The translations under genes were made by a program, and so were the position numbers. Below, one piece after another: positions 26,724-34,323 of a DNA stretch of 64,000 nt; position 1 is the stretch's first letter; every line of letters begins with the position of its first letter. The notes beneath the pieces are model-generated. The model saw nothing but the letters and a program-made list of their open reading frames with translations, was not told the DNA's origin and ran no database searches. Origin of the DNA: Hyphomicrobiales bacterium (GTDB taxonomy: Bacteria > Pseudomonadota > Alphaproteobacteria > Rhizobiales > Rhizobiaceae); contig UBPA01000004.1 in NCBI GenBank assembly GCA_900467185.1, forward strand, positions 1 through 64,000, in the 5' to 3' direction.

Positions 26724-27617
26724 ATGATCGACAAGCTCGAATTCTTCATCGCTCTCGCGCAGGAACGGCATTTCGGCCGTGCCGCCGAGCAATGCGGCAT
26801 CACCCAGCCGACGCTGTCCGCCGCCATCCGCCAGCTCGAAGACACACTCGGCGTCATGCTCGTCAATCGCGGCGCCCGCTTTCAGGGGCTGACGCCGGAA
26901 GGCCAGCGGGTGCTGGAATGGGCCCGCCGCATCGTCGGCGATGCCCGCACGATGCGCCAGGAGATGCGGGCGGCCAAGAAGGGGCTTGTCGGCCACATCC
27001 GGCTCGCGGCCGTCCCCACCACGCTTGCGATGGTGCCGCGGCTGACGGCCCCCTTTCAGGAAAAGCATCCCGAGGTCACCTTCTCCGTGCTCTCGACCAC
27101 GTCCTCGAAAATGCTCGGCCTTCTGGAAAATCTCGAGATCGACGCAGGCCTCACCTATCTCGACAACGAGCCGGTCGGCCGGGTGACCAGCGTGCCCCTG
27201 CTGATGGAGCGCTACCACCTCGTGACGGCCTCCGGTACGCCGCTGTCCGACAGGGCATCCGTGACCTGGGCGGAAGCCAGCACCATTCGGCTTTGCCTAT
27301 TGACCAACGACATGCAGAACCGCCGGATCATCAACCAGCACTTCGGCGCGGCCGGCGTCCAGGCCCGCCCCACGCTCGAATCCAACTCGATGATCGTGCT
27401 GTTCTCCCACATCCGCACGGGCCAGTGGGCCAGCATCATGCCCTACAACGTCGCGAAATCCTTTGGCTTTCACGATGATATCCAGGTGATCCCGATCGAG
27501 GAGCCGGATGCCGGCCACCTTGTCGGCCTGGTGGCGACACACCGCGAACCCTTTACGCCGCTGGTCTCGGCTTTGCTGCACGAGGCGCGCAAGCTCGCGG
27601 AACAGCAAGGCCTCTGA
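26724..27617 (+). CDS. LysR-type transcriptional regulator of the formate dehydrogenase locus
   Basis: A 297-aa LysR-family protein. The N-terminal winged HTH begins MIDKLEFFIALAQERHFGRA and continues AEQCGITQPTLSAAIRQLED, followed by GVMLVNRGARFQGLTPEGQ. The periplasmic-binding-like effector domain starts near IRLAAVPTTLAMVPRL. ATG 26724 gives the canonical LysR beginning; an upstream in-frame start would translate the tandem repeat and is rejected. It is co-oriented with and 160 nt upstream of fdsG. In other bacteria a LysR gene next to fds genes controls formate dehydrogenase, so the same role is inferred here. A T-N11-A palindrome lies at its stop codon. Confidence 0.88.
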   Translation: MIDKLEFFIALAQERHFGRAAEQCGITQPTLSAAIRQLEDTLGVMLVNRGARFQGLTPEGQRVLEWARRIVGDARTMRQEMRAAKKGLVGHIRLAAVPTTLAMVPRLTAPFQEKHPEVTFSVLSTTSSKMLGLLENLEIDAGLTYLDNEPVGRVTSVPLLMERYHLVTASGTPLSDRASVTWAEASTIRLCLLTNDMQNRRIINQHFGAAGVQARPTLESNSMIVLFSHIRTGQWASIMPYNVAKSFGFHDDIQVIPIEEPDAGHLVGLVATHREPFTPLVSALLHEARKLAEQQGL

Positions 27618-27632
27618 TAGAGATCCTCTATC
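27616..27632. promoter_or_regulatory. LysR-type operator candidate upstream of fdsG
   Basis: GATAGAG-ATC-CTCTATC is a perfect 7+7 inverted repeat. The inner ATAG-N7-CTAT contains T (27618)-N11-A (27630), the LysR-type recognition pattern. It overlaps the lysR stop codon and lies about 146 nt upstream of the fdsG start, a plausible place for an activator site. Confidence 0.6.
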
Positions 27633-27777
27633 GCTCCACGGTTCTTCCATATTGCGCGCTCGGGCCGTCTCTGAGACCTTTGCCATCCGACGCCAGGTTT
27701 CCGTCTCTTCGACAGGGCCCGCTTGGAGGAGACCGGCGACATCGCCGGCGCGTCGCGGACAGATCAGGAGGAGCCGG

Positions 27778-28257
27778 GTGGATCGACACCATGTCAGCAG
27801 CGACCTCGCCACGAGCGTCGCCGAGATCGTTTCCGATATGAAGCATCTGGAAGGCCCGCTGCTGCCGATCCTGCATGCCGTGCAGCACGCGTTCGGGCAT
27901 GTTCCGAATGAGGCCGTTCCGATGATCGCCACGGGGCTGAACCTGTCGCGCGCCGAGGTTCACGGCGTCGTCACCTTTTACCACGACTACCGCAGCCTTC
28001 CCGCAGGGCGGCATGTTCTGAAACTCTGTCGCGCCGAAGCGTGCCAGGCCATGGGCGGCGACCGTCTGGGCGACCGGGCAAAAAACCGCCTCGGCATCGA
28101 TTTTCACCAGACGACCGCGGACGGCGCGGTAACGCTGGAGCCGGTCTTCTGTCTCGGGCTCTGTTCCACCGCACCCGCCGCCATGCTGGACGGCGCGGTG
28201 CACGGGCGGCTGGACACAGAGGGGCTCGATACGCTTCTGGCGGAGGTGGGCGCATGA
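27778..28257 (+). CDS. fdsG: NAD-dependent formate dehydrogenase gamma subunit
   Basis: A 159-aa NuoE/HoxE-like [2Fe-2S] subunit of the soluble molybdenum formate dehydrogenase, carrying electrons towards the NAD site. The four cluster ligands are visible in LCRAEACQAMGG and VFCLGLCSTAPAA. The N-terminal helical part includes LLPILHAVQHAFGHVPNEAV and the motif AEVHGVVTFYHDYR. The start is GTG 27778, preceded by CAGGAGGAG at 6-7 nt. It overlaps fdsB by an ATGA junction, so the two are translationally coupled. Expression is probably under the upstream LysR regulator. Confidence 0.93.
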   Translation: MDRHHVSSDLATSVAEIVSDMKHLEGPLLPILHAVQHAFGHVPNEAVPMIATGLNLSRAEVHGVVTFYHDYRSLPAGRHVLKLCRAEACQAMGGDRLGDRAKNRLGIDFHQTTADGAVTLEPVFCLGLCSTAPAAMLDGAVHGRLDTEGLDTLLAEVGA

Positions 28258-29822
28258 CCCGCGTCTTCATCGCCCGCGACGCTGCAGCCCTTGCCGTCGG
28301 TGCGGACCGCGTCGCCGGGCACCTCGCGCAGGAAGCAGCAGTCCGCGGGCTCGATCTCACCATCGTGCGCACCGGCTCGCGCGGCCTGCACTGGCTGGAG
28401 CCGCTGGTGGAGGTGGAGACGTCGGAGGGCCGCATCGCCTACGGTCCCGTCACACCGGCCGACATCGTACCCCTGCTCGACGCGGGCTTCCTCGGCGCGG
28501 AGAGTCCTGCGGCCGGCCATCATCCGCTTTTCCTCGGACCGACCGAGGAGATCCCGTTCCTCAAGAACCAGACTCGCCTCACCTTTGCCCGCTGTGGCAT
28601 CATCGATCCGCTGTCCCTCGACGACTACCGCGCCCATGGCGGGCTTGCCGGCCTGACCCGAGCTGCCGCGATGCCCGCCGAGGCGATCGTCGAGGCCGTC
28701 ACCCTTTCCGGCCTGCGCGGCCGCGGCGGCGCCGGCTTCCCGACCGGCATCAAGTGGAAGACCGTTCTGGACTGTCCGGACGCGCGGAAATACATCGTCT
28801 GCAATGCCGACGAAGGCGACAGCGGCACCTTTGCCGACCGGATGATCATGGAAGGCGACCCCTTCGTCGTCATCGAAGGCATGGCGATCGCAGGTCTGGC
28901 GACCGGTGCCACCAAGGGCTTCGTCTACATCCGCTCGGAATATCCCCACGCCATCGACACGATGACGAGAGCCGTCGGCATCGCCCGGCGCGCCGGCATG
29001 CTCGGCACCTCCGTCCTCGGACAGGGTCGCAGCTTCGATATCGAGATCCGCACGGGCGCCGGCGCCTATGTCTGCGGCGAGGAAACCGCGCTCCTGAACT
29101 CGCTCGAGGGCAAACGCGGCGTGGTCCGCGCCAAGCCGCCGCTGCCGGCGCACAAAGGCCTGTTCGGACGGCCGACCGTCATCAACAACGTCATCTCGCT
29201 CGCCTCGGTGCCCGTCATCCTCGACAAAGGCCCCGAACACTATCGCGACTTCGGCATGGGCCGCTCCCGTGGCACGATCCCCATCCAGATCGCCGGCAAC
29301 GCCCGGCAGACCGGGCTTTACGAGGTCGCCTTCGGCCTGACGCTCGGCGAAATCGTCGATACCGTGGCCGGCGGCACCGCCACAGGGCGTCCCGTCAAGG
29401 CCGTGCAGGTGGGCGGGCCGCTCGGCGCCTATTTTCCGCGCGCGCTGTTCGATACGCCCTTCGACTACGAGGCTTTCGCGGCCGCGGGCGGCCTCATCGG
29501 GCACGCGGGCATCACCGTCTTCGACGACACCGCCGACATGCTGAAACAGGCCCGCTTCGCCATGGAATTCTGCGCCGTGGAAAGCTGCGGCAAGTGCACG
29601 CCCTGCCGCATCGGCTCGACCCGCGGCGTGGAGGTCGTCGATCGCATCGGGCGCGGCATCGAGCCGGAGAGAAACCTCGCGCTGCTTTCCGATCTCTGCA
29701 ACACCATGAAGTTTGGCTCGCTCTGCGCGCTGGGCGGCTTCACGCCCTACCCCGTCATGAGTGCCGTGACGCATTTCCCGGATGATTTCGTTGCGGCACC
29801 GGTCGTGGAGGCTGCGGAATGA
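28254..29822 (+). CDS. fdsB: NAD-dependent formate dehydrogenase beta subunit
   Basis: A 522-aa NuoF-like diaphorase subunit that passes electrons from formate oxidation to NAD+. A thioredoxin-like N-terminal part of about 110 residues precedes the FMN/NAD region (LRGRGGAGFPTGIKWK, CNADEGDSGTFADR, GAYVCGEETALLNSLEG). A C-terminal [4Fe-4S] motif, ESCGKCTPCRIGSTRG, provides CxxCxxC, with a later Cys in LCNTMKFGSLCALGG. Its start overlaps the fdsG stop. Its stop lies 225 nt before fdsA, and that gap holds a RIME-like repeat. Confidence 0.95.
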   Translation: MTRVFIARDAAALAVGADRVAGHLAQEAAVRGLDLTIVRTGSRGLHWLEPLVEVETSEGRIAYGPVTPADIVPLLDAGFLGAESPAAGHHPLFLGPTEEIPFLKNQTRLTFARCGIIDPLSLDDYRAHGGLAGLTRAAAMPAEAIVEAVTLSGLRGRGGAGFPTGIKWKTVLDCPDARKYIVCNADEGDSGTFADRMIMEGDPFVVIEGMAIAGLATGATKGFVYIRSEYPHAIDTMTRAVGIARRAGMLGTSVLGQGRSFDIEIRTGAGAYVCGEETALLNSLEGKRGVVRAKPPLPAHKGLFGRPTVINNVISLASVPVILDKGPEHYRDFGMGRSRGTIPIQIAGNARQTGLYEVAFGLTLGEIVDTVAGGTATGRPVKAVQVGGPLGAYFPRALFDTPFDYEAFAAAGGLIGHAGITVFDDTADMLKQARFAMEFCAVESCGKCTPCRIGSTRGVEVVDRIGRGIEPERNLALLSDLCNTMKFGSLCALGGFTPYPVMSAVTHFPDDFVAAPVVEAAE

Positions 29823-29860
29823 CAGGCCGGCTTATCAGCAGGGTTGCAACGTCTCGGCAG

Positions 29861-29998
29861 CCCCTCACCCTAGCCCTCTCCCCGCATGCGGGGAGAGGGG
29901 ACGTGGCCTGCTCACCGTTTTCGAACAGGGCAACACCTCGCCACACGTCCCTTCTCCCCGTCATAACGGGGAGAAGGTGCCGGCAGGCGGATGAGGGG
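29861..29998. repeat. RIME-like palindromic intergenic element inside the fds operon
   Basis: About 138 bp bounded by CCCCTCA (29861-29867) and its inverted copy TGAGGGG (29992-29998). It contains two strong hairpins: CTCTCCCCGCATGCGGGGAGAG, and CTTCTCCCCG-TCATAA-CGGGGAGAAG at 29951-29976, the latter followed by the segment GTGCCGGCAGGCGGATGAGG. This matches the architecture and sequence flavour of the rhizobial intergenic mosaic elements (RIME) described in Rhizobiaceae. It separates fdsB from fdsA without disrupting either reading frame. Confidence 0.85.
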
Positions 29999-30047
29999 CA
30001 ACGCAACAGCACCATCAAACCACCCCCGCATCTTTCAGGAGACCCCC

Positions 30048-32927
30048 ATGCTTCTCGTTCCTGAAACCGATTTCGGCACCCCCGCCTCCCGCGCGGAAAA
30101 GCTGGTGACGCTGACCATTGACGGTCGCGAGATCACCGTTCCCGAGGGAACCTCCATCATGCGCGCATCGATGGAGGCGGGCATTCAGGTGCCGAAGCTC
30201 TGCGCGACGGATATGGTCGATGCCTTCGGCTCCTGCCGGCTCTGTCTGATCGAGATCGACGGGCGCAACGGCACGCCGGCCTCCTGCACCACCCCGGTCG
30301 TGCCGGGCCTCGTCGTCCACACGCAGACGGCGCGGCTGAAGGACATCCGCAAGGGCGTGATGGAGCTTTATATCTCCGATCATCCGCTCGACTGTCTGAC
30401 CTGCGCGGCGAACGGCGATTGCGAGCTGCAGGACATGGCCGGTGCTGTCGGCCTGCGCGACGTGCGCTACGGCTATGACGGCGACAACCACGTGAAGGCG
30501 CGCGATGGCGACGGCACCAATGCCCGCTGGATGCCGAAGGACGAATCCAACCCCTACTTCACCTACGACCCGTCCAAATGCATCGTCTGCTCGCGCTGCG
30601 TGCGGGCCTGCGAGGAGGTTCAGGGCACCTTCGCGCTGACGATCGAGGGCCGCGGCTTCGACAGCCGCGTCTCGCCCGGCCAGCACGAGGATTTTCTGTC
30701 CTCGGAATGCGTCTCCTGCGGCGCCTGCGTCCAGGCCTGTCCCACCGCGACGCTCACCGAGAAGTCGGTGATCGCTATTGGCCAGCCGGAGCATTCGGTC
30801 GTCACCACCTGCGCCTATTGCGGCGTCGGCTGTTCCTTCAAGGCGGAAATGCGGGGCGAGGAACTGGTGCGCATGGTGCCGTGGAAGGACGGCCAGGCCA
30901 ATCGCGGTCATTCCTGCGTCAAGGGCCGCTTCGCCTATGGCTACTCGACGCACAAGGAACGCATCCTCAACCCGATGATCCGCGAGAAGGTGACCGACCC
31001 CTGGCGGGAGGTCAGCTGGGAGGAGGCGCTCGCCCACACGGCGGCCGAATTCCGCCGCATCCAGTACCAGTACGGCCGTGAATCGATCGGCGGCATCACC
31101 TCCTCGCGCTGCACCAATGAGGAGACCTATCTGGTCCAGAAGCTGATCCGCGCAGGCTTTCGCAACAACAATGTCGATACATGCGCCCGCGTCTGCCACT
31201 CGCCGACCGGCTACGGCCTCGGCCAGGCCTTCGGCACCTCGGCCGGCACGCAGAACTTCGATTCGGTCGAACAGACCGATGTCGTCATCGTCATCGGCGC
31301 CAACCCGACCGACGGCCATCCCGTTTTCGGCTCGCGGCTGAAGAAGCGGCTGCGGCAAGGGGCGAAGCTGATCGTCATCGATCCCCGCCGCATCGATCTC
31401 GTCCGCTCGCCCCATGTGGAGGCAGCCTTCCACCTGCCACTGCGGCCCGGCACCAATGTTGCCGTCGTCACGGCGCTCGCCCATGTCATCGTCACCGAGG
31501 GTCTCTGCGACGAGAACTTCATCCGCACCCGCTGCGACTGGTCGGAATTCGAGGACTGGGCCGGGTTCGTCTCGGAAGAGCGCCACAGCCCGGAAGCGAC
31601 AGAAGCACTCACCGGCGTGCCGGCTGACGCGCTCCGGGGTGCTGCCCGCCTGTTTGCCACGGGCGGCAACGGCTCGATCTATTACGGCCTCGGCGTGACC
31701 GAGCACAGCCAGGGCTCCACCACCGTCATGGCGATCGCCAATCTGGCCATGGCAACCGGCAATATCGGCCGCCCCGGCGTCGGCGTGAACCCGCTGCGCG
31801 GGCAGAACAACGTGCAGGGCTCCTGCGATATGGGCTCCTTCCCCCACGAGCTGCCCGGTTATCGCCATGTGTCGGACGACGCCACCCGCGATATCTTCGA
31901 AAAGCTCTGGGGCGTGACGATCTCCGACGAACCGGGCCTGCGCATCCCCAACATGCTGGATGCCGCCGTCGATGGCTCCTTCAAAGGGCTCTATATCCAG
32001 GGCGAGGACATTCTCCAGTCCGACCCGGATACCAAACACGTCGCGGCCGGCCTTGCCGCCATGGAATGCGTCGTCGTGCAGGACCTGTTCCTGAACGAAA
32101 CCGCCAACTACGCCCACGTCTTCCTGCCGGGCTCGACCTTCCTCGAGAAGGACGGCACCTTTACCAATGCGGAGCGCCGCATCAACCGCGTCCGCAAGGT
32201 GATGACCCCGCGCAACGGCTATGCCGACTGGGAGGTGACGCAGAACCTCGCCCGCGCCATGGGCCTCTCATGGACCTACACCCACCCGTCGCAGATCATG
32301 GACGAGATCGCCGCGACGACGCCGAGCTTCGCCAAGGTCTCCTACGCCTATCTGGAGGAAAAGGGCTCCGTGCAGTGGCCCTGCAACGAGGCGGCGCCCG
32401 AGGGTTCACCAATCATGCATGTGGACGGCTTCGTGCGCGGCAAGGGCAAGTTCATCCGCACGGAATATGTCGCGACCGACGAGAAGACCGGCCCGCGTTT
32501 CCCGCTGCTTCTGACCACCGGCCGCATCCTCAGCCAGTACAATGTCGGCGCACAGACGCGGCGCACCGAAAACGTCGTCTGGCACGAGGAGGACCGGCTG
32601 GAGATCCACCCGCACGATGCCGAGCTGCGCGGCATTCGTGACGGCGACTGGGTGCGGCTGGCGAGCCGCTCGGGCGACACGACGCTGCGCGCGCTGATCA
32701 CGGACCGGGTCGCGACCGGCGTCGTCTACACCACCTTCCACCACCCGACGACACAGGCAAACGTCATCACCACGGACTTTTCCGACTGGGCCACCAACTG
32801 CCCGGAATACAAGGTCACCGCCGTGCAGATCTCGCCTTCGAACGGCCCGTCGGAATGGCAGGCCGAATATGAGGACCAGGCCCGCCAGTCGCGCCGCATC
32901 GCCGCCAAGCTGGAGGCTGCGGAATGA
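30048..32927 (+). CDS. fdsA: NAD-dependent formate dehydrogenase alpha subunit (molybdenum catalytic subunit)
   Basis: A 959-aa catalytic subunit that oxidises formate to CO2 at a bis-MGD Mo centre. Domains in order: a [2Fe-2S] ferredoxin part (VTLTIDGREITVPEG, CATDMVDAFGSCRLC); a His-Cys cluster (DHPLDCLTCAANGDCELQ); two [4Fe-4S] motifs (CIVCSRCVRACEEV and CVSCGACVQACPT); the CAYCGVGC cluster; and the Mo-bisPGD region. The active-site residue is Cys rather than selenocysteine in NVDTCARVCHSPTGYG. The C-terminal dinucleotide-binding domain includes PLLLTTGRILSQYN. ATG 30048 has TTTCAGGA 6-7 nt upstream. Function requires the FdhD and FdsD encoded just downstream. Confidence 0.96.
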   Translation: MLLVPETDFGTPASRAEKLVTLTIDGREITVPEGTSIMRASMEAGIQVPKLCATDMVDAFGSCRLCLIEIDGRNGTPASCTTPVVPGLVVHTQTARLKDIRKGVMELYISDHPLDCLTCAANGDCELQDMAGAVGLRDVRYGYDGDNHVKARDGDGTNARWMPKDESNPYFTYDPSKCIVCSRCVRACEEVQGTFALTIEGRGFDSRVSPGQHEDFLSSECVSCGACVQACPTATLTEKSVIAIGQPEHSVVTTCAYCGVGCSFKAEMRGEELVRMVPWKDGQANRGHSCVKGRFAYGYSTHKERILNPMIREKVTDPWREVSWEEALAHTAAEFRRIQYQYGRESIGGITSSRCTNEETYLVQKLIRAGFRNNNVDTCARVCHSPTGYGLGQAFGTSAGTQNFDSVEQTDVVIVIGANPTDGHPVFGSRLKKRLRQGAKLIVIDPRRIDLVRSPHVEAAFHLPLRPGTNVAVVTALAHVIVTEGLCDENFIRTRCDWSEFEDWAGFVSEERHSPEATEALTGVPADALRGAARLFATGGNGSIYYGLGVTEHSQGSTTVMAIANLAMATGNIGRPGVGVNPLRGQNNVQGSCDMGSFPHELPGYRHVSDDATRDIFEKLWGVTISDEPGLRIPNMLDAAVDGSFKGLYIQGEDILQSDPDTKHVAAGLAAMECVVVQDLFLNETANYAHVFLPGSTFLEKDGTFTNAERRINRVRKVMTPRNGYADWEVTQNLARAMGLSWTYTHPSQIMDEIAATTPSFAKVSYAYLEEKGSVQWPCNEAAPEGSPIMHVDGFVRGKGKFIRTEYVATDEKTGPRFPLLLTTGRILSQYNVGAQTRRTENVVWHEEDRLEIHPHDAELRGIRDGDWVRLASRSGDTTLRALITDRVATGVVYTTFHHPTTQANVITTDFSDWATNCPEYKVTAVQISPSNGPSEWQAEYEDQARQSRRIAAKLEAAE

Positions 32928-32976
32928 GATCCGCGGCGAACGGCTGGACGGTGGACAGAGCGGGGATCGCGCTTAG

Positions 32977-33843
32977 ATGATGCCCATGACCCACACCAAA
33001 GTAACCGCATCCACCGCCACGCCGCTCGCCCGCACCGTGCCGCAGCTTTCCCGCCGCAACGGCCGCATCCGCCCGGCAACCCGCATCGTTCCCGAGGAGA
33101 CGCCCGTTGCCTTCAGCTATGGCGGCTCCACCCATGCGGTGATGATGGCGACGCCCGCCGATTTCGAGGATTTCGCCACCGGCTTCAGCCTGACGGAAGG
33201 CATCATCGCCGATCCCGCCGACATCGAGGGCATCGAGGCCGTGGAGACGCCGGAAGGCTACGACCTGCAGATAACCTTGCGCGACGCACAGCACGAAGCG
33301 CTGGTCACCCGCCGCCGGCACATGGCCGGACCCGTCGGCTGCGGTCTGTGCGGCATCGAATCGCTGGAGCAGGCCGTGCGCGAGACACCGTCCGTCTCCG
33401 CCTCCAGCCTCGGCTTGACGCCGGGCGAGATCGCGCAAGCCGTCGCCCTGCTGAACACGCGGCAGCCGCTGCATGCCGAGACGCGCGCCGTCCACGGCGC
33501 CGGCTTCTATACGCCCGGCCAGGGGCTGGTCGCCGTGCGCGAGGATGTCGGCCGGCACAATGCGCTCGACAAGCTGGCCGGCGCCGCCGCCCGGCAGGGA
33601 TACAAGGGTGCGGACGGTGCGGTCGTGGTCACCAGCCGGGTGTCCGTCGAGATGGTCCAGAAGACGGCCATTCTCGGCAGTCCCTTCATCATTGCCATAT
33701 CGGCGCCGACGGCGCTGGCCATCCGCACCGCCGAAAAGGCGGGCATGACGCTGGTGGCGCTGGTGCGCGGCGAGGAGTTCGAGGTTTTCACGCATGCGGA
33801 CCGCATCGTCCACGCCGAGGAGAGGACGAGCCATGTCGCCTGA
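32977..33843 (+). CDS. fdhD: Formate dehydrogenase sulfurtransferase FdhD
   Basis: A 288-aa accessory protein (FdsC/FdhD) that delivers sulfur to the Mo-bisMGD cofactor of formate dehydrogenase and is needed for activity. The essential CxxC pair is in GPVGCGLCGIESL (Cys about 122 and 125). The rest is typical: EETPVAFSYGG, ATPADFEDFATGFSLTEG, REDVGRHNALDKL and VSVEMVQKTAILG. Three ATGs at 32977, 32980 and 32986 could start it, and the ribosome site is weak. It overlaps the next gene, fdsD, by 11 nt and follows fdsA by 49 nt. Confidence 0.94.
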   Translation: MMPMTHTKVTASTATPLARTVPQLSRRNGRIRPATRIVPEETPVAFSYGGSTHAVMMATPADFEDFATGFSLTEGIIADPADIEGIEAVETPEGYDLQITLRDAQHEALVTRRRHMAGPVGCGLCGIESLEQAVRETPSVSASSLGLTPGEIAQAVALLNTRQPLHAETRAVHGAGFYTPGQGLVAVREDVGRHNALDKLAGAAARQGYKGADGAVVVTSRVSVEMVQKTAILGSPFIIAISAPTALAIRTAEKAGMTLVALVRGEEFEVFTHADRIVHAEERTSHVA

Positions 33844-34213
33844 GAACGCGCAGAACACCCATCCCGGCGAAGACGGACCGCGACAGGGCACGAACGCCAA
33901 GCTCGTGCGCATGGCCAACCAGATCGCCACCTTCTTCCACTCGCAACCGCACGAGGACGGGCCGGCCGGCGTCGCCATCCATATCAACAAGTTCTGGGAG
34001 CCGCGCATGCGCGGCGCCTTCTTCGCGCTGATCGAACAGGGAGATGCGGGCTTCGATCCGCTGGTTCTGGCCGCCGCCCCGCTGATCAAGCGCCCGCATT
34101 CGAAAGAGGACGCCATCGGCACCGGAGCGGATGCCGCACGCGGCGCACCCGGCGGCAAGGGGACGGCGGCCGGCGAATCGTTGTCCGAGCCGAACATGCC
34201 CGAGACGACCTAG
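33833..34213 (+). CDS. fdsD: Formate dehydrogenase delta subunit
   Basis: A 126-aa FdsD-type small subunit that in related enzymes helps cofactor insertion and complex stability. The family core is KLVRMANQIATFFHSQPHED...GVAIHINKFWEPRMRGAFFALI, followed by DPLVLAAAPLIKRP. The C-terminal tail of about 30 residues (GTGADAARGAPGGKG...) is low-complexity and longer than the core needs. ATG 33833 lies inside the fdhD 3' end. The stop codon TAG is part of a hairpin (AGATCCC/GGGATCT, 34212-34237) that may end the fds transcript. Confidence 0.9.
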   Translation: MSPENAQNTHPGEDGPRQGTNAKLVRMANQIATFFHSQPHEDGPAGVAIHINKFWEPRMRGAFFALIEQGDAGFDPLVLAAAPLIKRPHSKEDAIGTGADAARGAPGGKGTAAGESLSEPNMPETT

Positions 34214-34237
34214 ATCCCGCGCAGGCGCGAGGGATCT
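34212..34237 (+). terminator. Hairpin at the end of the fds operon
   Basis: AGATCCC (34212-34218) pairs with GGGATCT (34231-34237), and GCGC/GCGC pairing continues inside. It overlaps the fdsD stop codon and has no T-tract, so it may be an mRNA 3' end stabiliser or an incomplete terminator before the MFS gene. Confidence 0.45.
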
Positions 34238-34323
34238 GCGGTGTGGAGGCTGCGGATCCTTGGACGTGCCTGCGACGACGCAGACCAACCGCCCGAGGAG
34301 GGGCGTAGAGGAGGAGGACCACC

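Noticed and set aside
29822-30047. Frameshift or lost gene between fdsB and fdsA
   Set aside because: Both genes have complete ends. The gap is explained by the palindromic RIME-like repeat, and small frames inside it have no domain.
30048-32927. Selenocysteine-containing formate dehydrogenase
   Set aside because: No in-frame TGA occurs at the active site; the catalytic position is Cys in CARVCHSP.
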